64,000 bases of DNA, taken from positions 248,001-312,000 of the forward strand of contig NC_012028.1 of assembly GCF_000022205.1 (NCBI RefSeq), in the 5' to 3' direction. The position numbers and the translations under genes are program-made. This DNA comes from Halorubrum lacusprofundi ATCC 49239 (GTDB lineage Archaea; Halobacteriota; Halobacteria; Halobacteriales; Haloferacaceae). The notes below the pieces were generated by a model. It had not been told where the DNA came from, ran no database searches, and saw nothing but the letters and a program-made list of their open reading frames with translations. Within the stretch, counting starts at the first letter, position 1. Every line of letters starts with the position of its first letter. Below, one piece after another: positions 34,309-42,429 of this stretch.

Positions 34309-34695
34309 GTGTTGGAAATGGATGAAGAAAGCTCGAAGGCTGTTGATTTCCTACCGGCGACACCGCTGAAGATCTCTTATCTCCGTGGGTTTCAAAAGAA
34401 AAGCTCAATCGAGGAAATCTGGATCCCCCGTTTCACCACCAGGGACGATATCGACGCTAACGAGAACGAGGTTTGGGACTTGGCTTTCGGCGTGGTTCCC
34501 ACATCTGGCATCGAAACATTCCTTCTGAAGTGGCAGGGGCAGCTCGCCGTTTTCGAACTGGGTCCGAAGGGGTGGCAAGTCAAGGAATCATTTGAAAAAG
34601 CAGACATCCATCCCCAGGTGTTTGCGGAAGTCATCAAACCCTACGTCGGCATCGAACGAGTGATTCGCGAAAAGCAATTTATGGAACGAGAGTGA
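34309..34695 (+). CDS. Small protein in the helicase operon, unknown function
   Basis: A 128-residue protein. A GTG directly abuts the helicase stop; ATG 34318 is the alternative. Visible segments are FLPATPLKISYLRGFQKKSS, a beta-rich middle (FLLKWQGQLAVFELGPKGWQ) and a helical end (ERVIREKQFMERE). No family is recognised. Its zero spacing to the helicase implies co-translation and joint function. Confidence 0.65.
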   Translation: MLEMDEESSKAVDFLPATPLKISYLRGFQKKSSIEEIWIPRFTTRDDIDANENEVWDLAFGVVPTSGIETFLLKWQGQLAVFELGPKGWQVKESFEKADIHPQVFAEVIKPYVGIERVIREKQFMERE

Positions 34696-34769
34696 GCTAT
34701 TTGCTCCGCTCAACTCCCCCCCTGGTAGGATTTATGCGAAACAGGAGCCGATTTTAACTCAGTATTTCG

Positions 34770-35888
34770 ATGCCATATCTTGGACTGCTAAATAAAGATG
34801 AGGTGCTCCCTCCACAGGTACCGGCCGGAACGACAGTTGAGTGTCCAGCTTGCGGTGAAGGAATGTCAGTAGTACGGTCCTACAACCGTGGGAGCACTTT
34901 CGTATCTCGGCACTTCAGTCACAAGGGCGGCGGGAAGGGAGGTGGCAGCGGAGCCGGTAGTAATGACGGTGGTTGTTCTGGAGAGTCCGAGATGCATCAC
35001 AAGATGAAGGCGATTGCATACGCCCGGCTGGAGAACGACTACCCGGAGGCAACAATTGAACTCGAGTCTAACCTCGAGGGGCGCATTCCTGACGTGCTAT
35101 TAGAATTTCCCGAGCCGTGTAGTCCGTACGGAAAGGGAATTGCAGTTGAAGCCCAGTATCAGAATAAAGGAAAAGACAAAGCAGCAGTCGTAGAGCACTA
35201 TCTTGATCGGGAGTACAGCGTTGCCTGGCTCGAGGAAGACGCCTTTTCTACCCACGATGTTGACCTCTCCGGCATCCTCTCGGTGTGGCCGTACGCTCTC
35301 CCCGACCGGTACGAGACGGAGGGGTATCCCGACGTGACGCGGTGGCTCTGGCAAGAGAAGAATCCAACAGTGGAGATGGAAATCCCGATTCCTGCAGACT
35401 ACTGGATGTCGTTCGACAAATCGGGAGAGTGGGTTACCATCGCGGAGAAAAGCATCAAGCGGCGAGGAAGCGCTCGAATTTCCAGAACGCCAGATGGGCA
35501 TCTAACGTTCTCACTCGGGAAAGCAAAGGGATGGGGCGAGAGCGAATCGCTATCCGTACAGGTTGTTCCGAATGACGTTCTGAAACTCAGATCCTTTGCC
35601 GATGATTTGGAGCGAAAAGCGTTCGGGGAGGACCGGCCGTCACCGGAAGAGTGTGATCCAGAGTGGCATGAACTCAGTAAGAGGTGGTTTAAGGGGTCGC
35701 CAACCGTGACGGCATGGATAACAGCCGCGCTGCCAGACCCAGATGGAGACTCCGATGTTGTGGTGACGTTGTGGAAGAAGCAGAAGGAAACGGAACGGGT
35801 GGCGATGCGAGTTGAATCATATGCTGCGGAGAATCTACGTGATCTCGCAGATCTCCTTGACCGGGCCTTCGAGATCGAGAAAAGCTGA
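34770..35888 (+). CDS. CoiA-like nuclease-domain protein
   Basis: This 372-residue protein opens with a zinc knuckle (VECPACGEGM) and a Gly-rich loop. It then has the CoiA-type core SEMHHKMKAIAYARLENDYP, GRIPDVLLEF and GIAVEAQYQNKGKDKAAVVE, where E, D and ExQ fit a PD-(D/E)xK-type fold. CoiA-like nucleases occur with competence or defence genes. The C-terminal half has no motif I know. It follows the small gene by 74 bp. The ATG follows a TTTTAA box closely, so it may also have its own promoter. Confidence 0.7.
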   Translation: MPYLGLLNKDEVLPPQVPAGTTVECPACGEGMSVVRSYNRGSTFVSRHFSHKGGGKGGGSGAGSNDGGCSGESEMHHKMKAIAYARLENDYPEATIELESNLEGRIPDVLLEFPEPCSPYGKGIAVEAQYQNKGKDKAAVVEHYLDREYSVAWLEEDAFSTHDVDLSGILSVWPYALPDRYETEGYPDVTRWLWQEKNPTVEMEIPIPADYWMSFDKSGEWVTIAEKSIKRRGSARISRTPDGHLTFSLGKAKGWGESESLSVQVVPNDVLKLRSFADDLERKAFGEDRPSPEECDPEWHELSKRWFKGSPTVTAWITAALPDPDGDSDVVVTLWKKQKETERVAMRVESYAAENLRDLADLLDRAFEIEKS

Positions 35889-36132
35889 GCGCCGTTACCC
35901 TCTGCCGACTTTGTATAGCGACATAGGATTCATACAAGTTCAGGCTACTACAGCATCTATTTTCGGTGTTCTCACAGACTCCAACGGTCTGTGTGTCCCC
36001 AAAACCTATATCGCATCTGTGAGAAACTCGCTACCAGCCAAATATGCCGGGCTTAGAATTGGAAACCGACTCAGCGAGGCGTCTATCGCTGATTCCTAGC
36101 CTCGAACAGCGGACACCAGGGAGGATAGCACT

Positions 36133-37425
36133 GTGAGCGGCGTAACGACACCAGGGAGTGACCGAGACTGGGAGGACGTCGACGACGTCTCGTGGACTCT
36201 TCTCGATCTCGAAGAACTCGTCGACGCGTACTGGGCTGTTGTCGCCCCGATGATGGAGACAGACGAGCTCGATCCAAAACGAGAAAAACCGACACACAGC
36301 TGGCTCCGCGACCATGGCTTCCGGCCGCTCCTCTACGCCCTGCGGGAGTACCACGACAGGACCTTCGCAGAGTTTTGGCGTGAGGATCTCGGGGCCGAGG
36401 CCGTAGAATCGGGTTACGACTGGGCGACCGACCACGAACGGACTATCGAGGCACTCGAGTCCTTCCTCACGTCACGGCGGAAGCGGAAGGGGCTCGCGGA
36501 CTCGTCGATAGATACCCTCCGCTACCGATTGAACCGCTACGTCGCCGCCTACTGTGAAGAGAATGGAACCGACGACCTTGTGACACCCGTCGCCCGGGAG
36601 GGCGATGTCCCAGCTTACAAAGCAGTTGATGCGTGTTGGGCGGCGTTCGACCGGCTGCATGTGGATCTCGACGGTGGACAAACCAAACGCCGGATTCATC
36701 TCGCGGTCTCGAACTGGTATGCGCATTTAGTGCGTCGGAAGTGGGCTGCGGTGAACCCCGCTGACGGCCTCGACGACGAGTTCGATTGGTCGAACGGCGA
36801 TGACGACGATACGGATACACCATGTCTCGCCACCGAGCACGTTCGCGCACTCTACAATGCGGCAGACGACCAGGAGAACCGCCTCCTGGTACTCGCCCTG
36901 TGTGCATGGGGTCTTCGTCCGAATGAGGTGGCCAGCCTACGAGTACGCCAATTCGTTCTTGACATCTCTACCGACGAAGTTCCGTATATTACGTTCGAGG
37001 AGCGGAAGAATGGGCCCGGCGAGGTGTCGCTACTCTACGGTAAAGAGGTACTCGAAGACCGCATTGCAATGTTCGCCGATCACGAGGAGTGGGATGGCTA
37101 TCTGTTTCCGTCGCCACACGCCTCAGGCGGCCCGATTTCCCGGTGGACAGTCTGGAATCGCTTTACCCAACTCGCTGAGCAAGCGGGTCTGCCTGACGAA
37201 ATTGGTGGTGTATCCCCCTCGCCAAAGATGGGGCGACGCTTCTGGTATGACGCCTATTCCTCGTCACTCGACGTCGTCCTCGGAAGCCTCGACGAGATTG
37301 CGGCCGAACAAGGAAGCGCGAGTGCCGACGTCGTATTGCAAAATTACCTCTCAGATTCGCGGGCCCGGAAGCTCCGTCGAGAGTATATGCGTGACCAGCT
37401 AGCTGCCGCCTTCGAGGAGGGTTGA
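36133..37425 (+). CDS. Tyrosine recombinase / integrase-like protein
   Basis: This 430-residue protein has an N-terminal core-binding region (DSSIDTLRYRLNRYVAAYCE) and a catalytic domain. The first arginine is in CAWGLRPNEVASLRVRQFV, the middle box is SPSPKMGRRFWYDAYSSSL (in place of HxxR-H) and the end NYLSDSRARKLRREYMRD has the tyrosine candidate. The start is GTG. Its place between the helicase operon and the par locus suggests a role in plasmid dimer resolution or integration. No att site or tRNA gene is visible nearby. The deviating middle box makes activity uncertain. Confidence 0.78.
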   Translation: MSGVTTPGSDRDWEDVDDVSWTLLDLEELVDAYWAVVAPMMETDELDPKREKPTHSWLRDHGFRPLLYALREYHDRTFAEFWREDLGAEAVESGYDWATDHERTIEALESFLTSRRKRKGLADSSIDTLRYRLNRYVAAYCEENGTDDLVTPVAREGDVPAYKAVDACWAAFDRLHVDLDGGQTKRRIHLAVSNWYAHLVRRKWAAVNPADGLDDEFDWSNGDDDDTDTPCLATEHVRALYNAADDQENRLLVLALCAWGLRPNEVASLRVRQFVLDISTDEVPYITFEERKNGPGEVSLLYGKEVLEDRIAMFADHEEWDGYLFPSPHASGGPISRWTVWNRFTQLAEQAGLPDEIGGVSPSPKMGRRFWYDAYSSSLDVVLGSLDEIAAEQGSASADVVLQNYLSDSRARKLRREYMRDQLAAAFEEG

Positions 37426-37496
37426 GGGTATACTAAACGTCAAAGTAGTCTTATCCAAGTCAGTTATCCCGGCGAATGCGTGAGATAGATGGGCAG

Positions 37497-37907
37497 TGAA
37501 TCACAGAGTCATTGAATCAATGAATCACTGAAAACTTGAATCAGAGAATCAAGGAGTTTCTGATTCCTGGAATCCAATATTATGTGGAGAGTCGTGGAGT
37601 CAATGAATGCCGGAAGCGCTGAATCAAAGATTCAGTGAGTCCATGGGATAATGAATCAATGAATCTGCTACTGCAGGAGGCACTGAATCACTGATTCAGT
37701 GACTGTCAGTATCAGACATCATCCTCCAAGATTACAGGCATTGTGAGGAATCCTGTATTCAGTGAATCCATGAATCAATGAGTTACTGATTTTCAACCAG
37801 GAGAAGTAGAATATGGTGGTATTAGAGGTGATACCACAGAATTCAGCACTTTAGAAGTTCTAGTTCGGCATTGGACGTCTGAGGTGGATTTATGAGTCAT
37901 TGATTCA
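37497..37907. repeat. Centromere-like array of TGAATCA heptads phased by 8 bp
   Basis: Exact TGAATCA units lie at 37497, 37513, 37521, 37537, 37620, 37652, 37684 and 37771, with inverted TGATTCA at 37692 and 37901. Several one-mismatch units occur 8 bp from these (37545, 37628, 37660, 37763, 37893). Most steps are multiples of 8 bp. The array fills the 490-bp gene-free stretch before parA. It is the likely partition site and operator. Confidence 0.78.
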
Positions 37908-37918
37908 ATGATCGAACC

Positions 37919-38830
37919 ATGACCGAGACACCTCGTGGATGGGGCGTCACCCCATCGACTGGCATCCCCACGATCGCCTTCGGCAACCAGAAAGGCGGGA
38001 CAGGAAAAACAACGGCGACGATCAACAGTGCCGCGGCGCTGGCTACTCGCAACCACGATGTTCTTGCAATCGATATGGACCCACAAGCCGACATGACGAA
38101 AGGGCTTGGACTTGGTCCAGGCGACGACAACGATCCTTCAAGCCCGAAGAACGAACTCCCCAACACATTAGTCACCGATGACGAGAATCTGCTCGACGTA
38201 CTCGTCGATAATCCCCGCACGCACGATACTAGTCTTTCAGAGATTATGATCGAAGCCGACGAGTACGACCATCTGAACTTCGACCTGATTCCCAGCCACA
38301 AGGATATGGGCCTTGCTCGAGATTGGATGGACGATGCGAGTGCCCGACTCTCGCTGAAGCTCGCCCTCGAAGAGATGGTTGACGACGGATACAACTATGA
38401 TTATATCGTAGTCGACTGCCCCCCTGACCTCTCAGTCCTAACAGATGCGGCGTTCATCGCGGCTCAGAACGTCTTCCTGGCTGCACAGACCCAAGCAACA
38501 TCACGGGATGCACTTGACGATCTGTGGGACCAGTTGGAGTCCATCGAGGACAATCAACAGATCGAGATTGCAATCGTCGGACTCCTGGCGAACATGTACC
38601 GGGACGACGGCCAGTCGAAAAAATTCCTCAACGCCTTCGACGAGTCCTTCGCGTCGATGGCACCAATTTTCAAGCTCCCGATGCGAGTAGCGATTCAGCG
38701 TGCGTGGGACAACGGACAAGATATTTTCGAATGGGAAGACGCGAACGATCAGCAAGTAGAGCGTGACCTCTTCCTGGAAGTTGCAGAGACGATGGAACAG
38801 GCGTTCGACAAGGCGCAGGTGGAGGCGTAA
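37919..38830 (+). CDS. parA: ParA-family partition ATPase
   Basis: This 303-residue Soj/ParA protein has the deviant Walker A KGGTGKTTATINSAAALA, the DMDPQADMTKGLGL motif and VVDCPPDLSVLTDAA. It lacks an N-terminal HTH, as in type Ib systems. The neighbour downstream begins 2 bp after its stop. With the heptad array upstream it forms a complete partition locus for plasmid segregation. ATG 37919 follows the array with 11 bp. Confidence 0.9.
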   Translation: MTETPRGWGVTPSTGIPTIAFGNQKGGTGKTTATINSAAALATRNHDVLAIDMDPQADMTKGLGLGPGDDNDPSSPKNELPNTLVTDDENLLDVLVDNPRTHDTSLSEIMIEADEYDHLNFDLIPSHKDMGLARDWMDDASARLSLKLALEEMVDDGYNYDYIVVDCPPDLSVLTDAAFIAAQNVFLAAQTQATSRDALDDLWDQLESIEDNQQIEIAIVGLLANMYRDDGQSKKFLNAFDESFASMAPIFKLPMRVAIQRAWDNGQDIFEWEDANDQQVERDLFLEVAETMEQAFDKAQVEA

Positions 38831-38832
38831 GA

Positions 38833-39285
38833 ATGCCCCGGGGAATGGACGAACGGTTCGAGGACCCTTCAGATGAGGTGGAAGAGGAGGACGCGGTCGC
38901 AGACGAGGAGACCATGGAGACGTCCGTGGAATCGGAAGCGAAGGATCGTGAAACTGCGGCGGCGACCGAAGATCGATCAGATCAGCAGAGGACCGCTTCC
39001 ACGACCGATAGTGATTCGTCGACCAGTGAGGCAAGAGAGACAGATGACGAGCCGCTGAACATCCGCGAGGATTGGGATTCAGCCACGATATACGTCGAAC
39101 CGGAGCAAAGCGAAGACGTCGAGATCACGTTCACTCGACTGAAAAAGCAGCTCAAACGCGAAGACATCACGCTGGAGAAAAACAAGCACTTCTACCGTGG
39201 GGTTTTCGAGGTGGCGTTCGGCGAGCACCAGGAGGAAACGAAGGAGAAGATTCGCGAACTAGCCAAGGAAGACGTCGATCAGTGA
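38833..39285 (+). CDS. Centromere-binding adaptor (ParB analogue), acidic N-terminus
   Basis: A 150-residue protein with a very acidic, disordered N-terminal half (residues ~1-75). The C-terminal part is DSATIYVEPEQSEDVEITFT, RLKKQLKREDITLEKNKHFY and RGVFEVAFGEHQEETKEKIR, where a strand followed by two helices could be a ribbon-helix-helix-like DNA-binding domain. It is not a ParB with an HTH. By position it is the partner of ParA that binds the TGAATCA heptads. Its stop codon lies within a TGAATCA palindrome. Confidence 0.68.
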   Translation: MPRGMDERFEDPSDEVEEEDAVADEETMETSVESEAKDRETAAATEDRSDQQRTASTTDSDSSTSEARETDDEPLNIREDWDSATIYVEPEQSEDVEITFTRLKKQLKREDITLEKNKHFYRGVFEVAFGEHQEETKEKIRELAKEDVDQ

Positions 39286-39297
39286 ATCACTGATTCA
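39283..39297. repeat. TGAATCACTGATTCA palindrome at the end of the par operon
   Basis: This 15-bp perfect palindrome equals that at 37684-37698. It is made of two heptads 8 bp apart and includes the stop codon TGA of the adaptor gene. It suggests a second centromere part downstream of the operon. Confidence 0.7.
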
Positions 39298-39408
39298 CAG
39301 ATTCTCGAATATTATGAGGATGGCCGGCATCGAACGAGGTGCTCAGAATAGACCCTCTCCTGTTCTTTTGAATGCCAAAATGAATCGTCATTCACGATAC
39401 TATCGAGT

Positions 39409-39765
39409 CGTTGGTGAGAAACACAGTTTTGGAGGATGTTCGTTTTGGGTCGGATCACCGTCGACTCGTGGTGCTTTTCGCCAATCGAAAGTGGATTTCG
39501 AGTCGTCTGGACGATCTCCTCCTGAGAAGGGCTGATTCTCTTGTGAATCTGCGTCTTCTTGCGTCTCGTCGACGATCTGTGCCTTTGGCCGGACCTCGGA
39601 TGCGGGGATGTCGTGATCGTGGACTTCCTTGACGACGAAGTGAGCAGCAGCGTAGACGTATTCGTGGGCTGCGTCGTAGGAGCGATTTCGCTACGCTCGT
39701 GAGAACGCCGATTCGTCAGGCACTCGGCTGAAGCCGAGAATAATGGCGACTTCCGGTTGCCGGGT
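39409..39765 (-). pseudogene. N-terminal transposase fragment, degenerate
   Basis: On the minus strand one frame reads VAIILGFSRVPDESAFSRA, an in-frame stop TAG (probably from TGG), then YDAAHEYVYAAAHFVVKEVH and IPASEVRPKAQIVDET. The rest shifts frame and stops. The segment resembles the N-terminal part of haloarchaeal transposases that I remember. The surrounding 39298-39876 holds no intact gene. Confidence 0.5.
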
Positions 39766-39876
39766 GAATCGTGGAATAACCCCTGGTTTTGGTACGGATC
39801 GTCCAGTATCGAGATCGGCTACTGGCTCGTGATCAACAAACGTGAGGGCCTCCACACGCACAGCATTCGAGAGGCT

Positions 39877-40005
39877 TCAGCTCTCTTGATTCTCCGCCAA
39901 CCGTTCACGGTGTCGCTGGAACTCCTCTTCGCCGATCTCGCCTCGTGCGTAACGGCGTTAGAGAGCTTCTATCGCGGAATCATCACTCCGGGAAGGAGCG
40001 TCACC
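39877..40005 (-). pseudogene. Lost SHOCT tail of the halocyanin gene
   Basis: Directly in frame after the halocyanin stop TGA the reading continues GDAPSRSDDSAIEAL, a second stop TAA, then RRYARGEIGEEEFQRHRERL and ends AENQES. This is a complete SHOCT domain. Two nonsense mutations therefore seem to separate it from the membrane-anchored halocyanin. Both stops could derive from arginine CGA codons (the first by one change). Confidence 0.75.
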
Positions 40006-40632
40006 TCACTCCAGTGCCCAGTAGAGGAGTCCACCGACCAGCCCCAGCATTCCGAGTGCCCCGCCGACGAACGGCAGCCCGCCACCCCAGCCACTGTTCC
40101 GGCCGTTCATCATTCCAGGGCCAGACCCCATCCCTGGACCCATCATTCCGCCATCGGAGTACCCGTCACCGTCGGTGCTAGATCCATACGCTATCGCGCC
40201 CTGTTCAATGATCGCTTCGCTCTCGGGCACGTCACCGTCCGGAATCGGACTGTCTTCTGCTGGACCTCCAGGGCTGCCGACGACGATGCGACCGACCATC
40301 CCGACCGACTTGTGTGGGATGCAGTAGTAGTCGTACGTGCCCGGTTTTTCGAACGTGTACTCGAACCCTCCCGACGAGATGACCTCACTATCGAATGCGC
40401 TGGCGTCGGACGGAATCCGGTTCTCGTAGGCCGTTGCCGAGTGTGTACCGGCTGCTATCTCGAAGCGAACGGTCGTGCCGGGTTCGATGTGGAGCCCAAT
40501 CGGTTCGAAGTAGTTGTTGCCCATCTTCACGACGGGCGTTTCCTGTGCGCTCACTGGCTGAGAGAGGCCTGTGCTGGCGACTGCGCCGGCACCGAGTACT
40601 CCCAGGAACTGACGTCGATTATAGTTCGTCAT
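40006..40632 (-). CDS. Halocyanin-like blue copper protein, Tat-exported, C-terminal membrane helix
   Basis: The 208-residue protein has a Tat signal (NRRQFLGVLGAGAVASTGL), then a cupredoxin domain. The copper ligands are the His of AAGTHSATAYE and Cys, His and Met of YDYYCIPHKSVGMVGR. A Gly/Met-rich linker and one membrane helix (GGALGMLGLVGGLLYWALE) follow. Halocyanins carry electrons at the outer membrane face. The ATG at 40632 was chosen for the Tat start. An SHOCT tail once followed in frame (39877-40005). Neighbouring copper genes suggest a redox or copper-resistance role. Confidence 0.85.
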   Translation of the reverse strand: MTNYNRRQFLGVLGAGAVASTGLSQPVSAQETPVVKMGNNYFEPIGLHIEPGTTVRFEIAAGTHSATAYENRIPSDASAFDSEVISSGGFEYTFEKPGTYDYYCIPHKSVGMVGRIVVGSPGGPAEDSPIPDGDVPESEAIIEQGAIAYGSSTDGDGYSDGGMMGPGMGSGPGMMNGRNSGWGGGLPFVGGALGMLGLVGGLLYWALE

Positions 40633-40657
40633 GTGATTTGAATTGGTCTGGTGATCG

Positions 40658-40965
40658 TTATTTTCGAACGACATCGACGAGACGTTGGGCGAGTCCAGAC
40701 GACTGCTCGGTCGCGCGCTCGATGGCTGACTCGAGGTCGTTCCGCTCGACGATACCGATGAACTCGGCGGTCTGTTTACCGTTCGCGTAGACGAGTGTCG
40801 TCGGCGTCTTCCGGACGCCGTATTCCTCGGACGTTTCGAGGTCGGTCTGTATGTCGACCTCCCGGAACTCCACGTCCGGATACTTGTCCTCAAGGCCGTC
40901 ATTTTTTCCCGCTGTGTTGCGCATGCCCCACACGTCTCTTGAGTGAAGAGGATTACTCCGGTCAT
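40658..40965 (-). pseudogene. Thioredoxin-like gene with a frameshift in an A6 run
   Basis: From ATG 40965 the frame reads MTGVILFTQETCGACATQRE with the redox motif CGAC. At a run of six A on the minus strand (40902-40907) the frame must shift by one base to continue LEDKYPDVEFREVDIQTDLE and VRKTPTTLVYANGKQTAEFI to the stop at 40658. The whole would be a ~102-residue thioredoxin with the cis-Pro TPTT motif. It is a disrupted gene or a homopolymer sequencing error. It overlaps none of its neighbours and precedes the halocyanin. Confidence 0.75.
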
Positions 40966-41137
40966 ATTGTAATCTACGGTCTTGTAACTTAACTGCATTT
41001 CTATTCAGAATCGTTAGCTGATAGAGCCCCATCTTCGATTCGAAGGCACGCTCACACAGTGGTGATTGGGAATAGCCTAATGAACGAAGTCGAGTACACA
41101 GGCTTGGGGCCTCCGCACCGTGGTATGTACTCGTTGT

Positions 41138-41491
41138 CTACTCCGACCGTTCGAGTCTCTCGCGGCGGGCTTCGAACTCTTCGTCAGTGAGGTCGCCGCG
41201 AGCGTACGCCGTGCGGAGTTCCTCCATCGCGGGATCCTGAGACGTCTGCGTTTCGCTCATGCGCCGGAAGACGAGGTAGCCACCGCCGAGGAGGATGAGG
41301 AGGAAGATGAGCGGGAAAAGCATCCCGACGAACGGCCACCACCCGCTGGTGGTCCCGCCGTAGCCCACCATCCCGCCGTAGCCCATCATTCCGCCGAATC
41401 CCATCCCCATCGTGAGTAACGGGAGCAAGATGATCGCTCCGAGTATCAGGAGCAGGATGGTCGTGGTGTCGAGTTGGTTCGATGAAGCCAT
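41138..41491 (-). CDS. SHOCT-domain membrane protein 3
   Basis: A 117-residue protein with a first helix (ILLLILGAIILLPLLTMGMG), a Gly/Met/Tyr-rich loop (GGMMGYGGMVGYGGTTSG), a second helix and a SHOCT tail (MEELRTAYARGDLTDEEFEA). It is 6 bp downstream of the DUF302 gene and surely shares its transcript. Its role is unknown, but the location matches the metal-linked paralogues. Confidence 0.8.
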   Translation of the reverse strand: MASSNQLDTTTILLLILGAIILLPLLTMGMGFGGMMGYGGMVGYGGTTSGWWPFVGMLFPLIFLLILLGGGYLVFRRMSETQTSQDPAMEELRTAYARGDLTDEEFEARRERLERSE

Positions 41492-41497
41492 CGTTAC

Positions 41498-41914
41498 TTA
41501 GACCTCCGACGCGGGTTCAAACTCGTCAGCGACACTGGCGAGAACACGCTCGAAACGCTCGTTGACCTCGGTCGCGATGGAGTCGAGCGCATCGTTGTCT
41601 GCGATGCCGACCAACTGCTCCGGGTCGACGGCACTCACCACGATGTCGCCGTCGTCATTCTCGTAGACGATGACGTTACACGGGAGGAGTGCACCGAGTT
41701 CGATCTCCTCGGTCAATCCCTCGTATGCCAGCGGGGGATTGCATGCACCGAGAATGCGGTACTGGCGGAACTCCTCGCCGAGTTTCTCTTTGAGCGTCGC
41801 CTGGATATCGATGTCACAGAGGACGCCGAATCCTTCGTCTTTGAGCGCTGCGATCGTCGTGTCGACAACGTCGTCGAACTCGCCGGTTACTGCTGTTTGT
41901 ATTGTGTATTCCAT
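41498..41914 (-). CDS. DUF302-domain protein
   Basis: A 138-residue protein. The DUF302 signature is clear: DEGFGVLCDIDIQATLKEKL, then YRILGACNPPLAYEGL and LGALLPCNVIVYENDDGDIV. DUF302 proteins are small alpha/beta proteins of unknown function found in bacteria and archaea, often near redox and metal genes. The two Cys (in GACNP and LPCNV) are typical. It heads a two-gene unit with SHOCT protein 3. Confidence 0.85.
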   Translation of the reverse strand: MEYTIQTAVTGEFDDVVDTTIAALKDEGFGVLCDIDIQATLKEKLGEEFRQYRILGACNPPLAYEGLTEEIELGALLPCNVIVYENDDGDIVVSAVDPEQLVGIADNDALDSIATEVNERFERVLASVADEFEPASEV

Positions 41915-42009
41915 GAAATATCATACTCCGTCCAGGGAGTTAACAGTTGGGTGCCGCAACGGCGGGCGTTGGGAGTGTGATGCATCTGCTGGAACAACAC
42001 CTGTCCCGG

Positions 42010-42241
42010 TCATCCGGAACGTTTGAGCTGTTCTCGCCGTCGATCGAATTCGTCGTCCGAGAGCTCACCGCGGGCGTAGAGCTCGCGGAGAACCGACAGC
42101 GACTGCTCATCGTTCCCGCCGGATCCTCGGTTGGGGAGCGCTAGACGATGTAGAGCGGGACGGCGATGAGGAGCCCCATCCAGAGAAGTCCCCAGAGACC
42201 AACCGCTCCGCCGGAGAGCCCCAACCGCCGCTCATCATACC
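42010..42241 (-). pseudogene. SHOCT-domain membrane protein 4, frameshifted
   Basis: The minus strand encodes GGMMSGGW, then in a second frame LGLSGGAVGLWGLLWMGLLI (one membrane helix) to a TAG. In a third frame follows NDEQSLSVLRELYARGELSD with a normal SHOCT end at 42010. At least two frame changes are needed for one protein, so it is a relic. It precedes the DUF302-SHOCT unit and follows the multicopper oxidase. Confidence 0.7.
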
Positions 42242-42429
42242 GCCGCCGGGGTGTAAATCTACACAGTTAAACGTTCGAGAACGTGTATAGAGTGCTCTAA
42301 ACGCTTTTCAAGAATAGAATCGTTCATCCGGCTCGAATTCGCCGGGTTGGCACTCAACCCTACTCCCAGACAGGACCACGACCACACGAACGGCAGTGTG
42401 AACGATCTAAAATCGGGTCTCCAACCTGG

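Noticed and set aside
36133-37425. tRNA-associated att site for the tyrosine recombinase
   Set aside because: I looked at both flanks for a tRNA-like end or a direct repeat and saw none.
37497-37907. CRISPR array
   Set aside because: The repeats are 7 bp, in both orientations, with 8-bp phasing and no uniform spacers; no cas genes are present.
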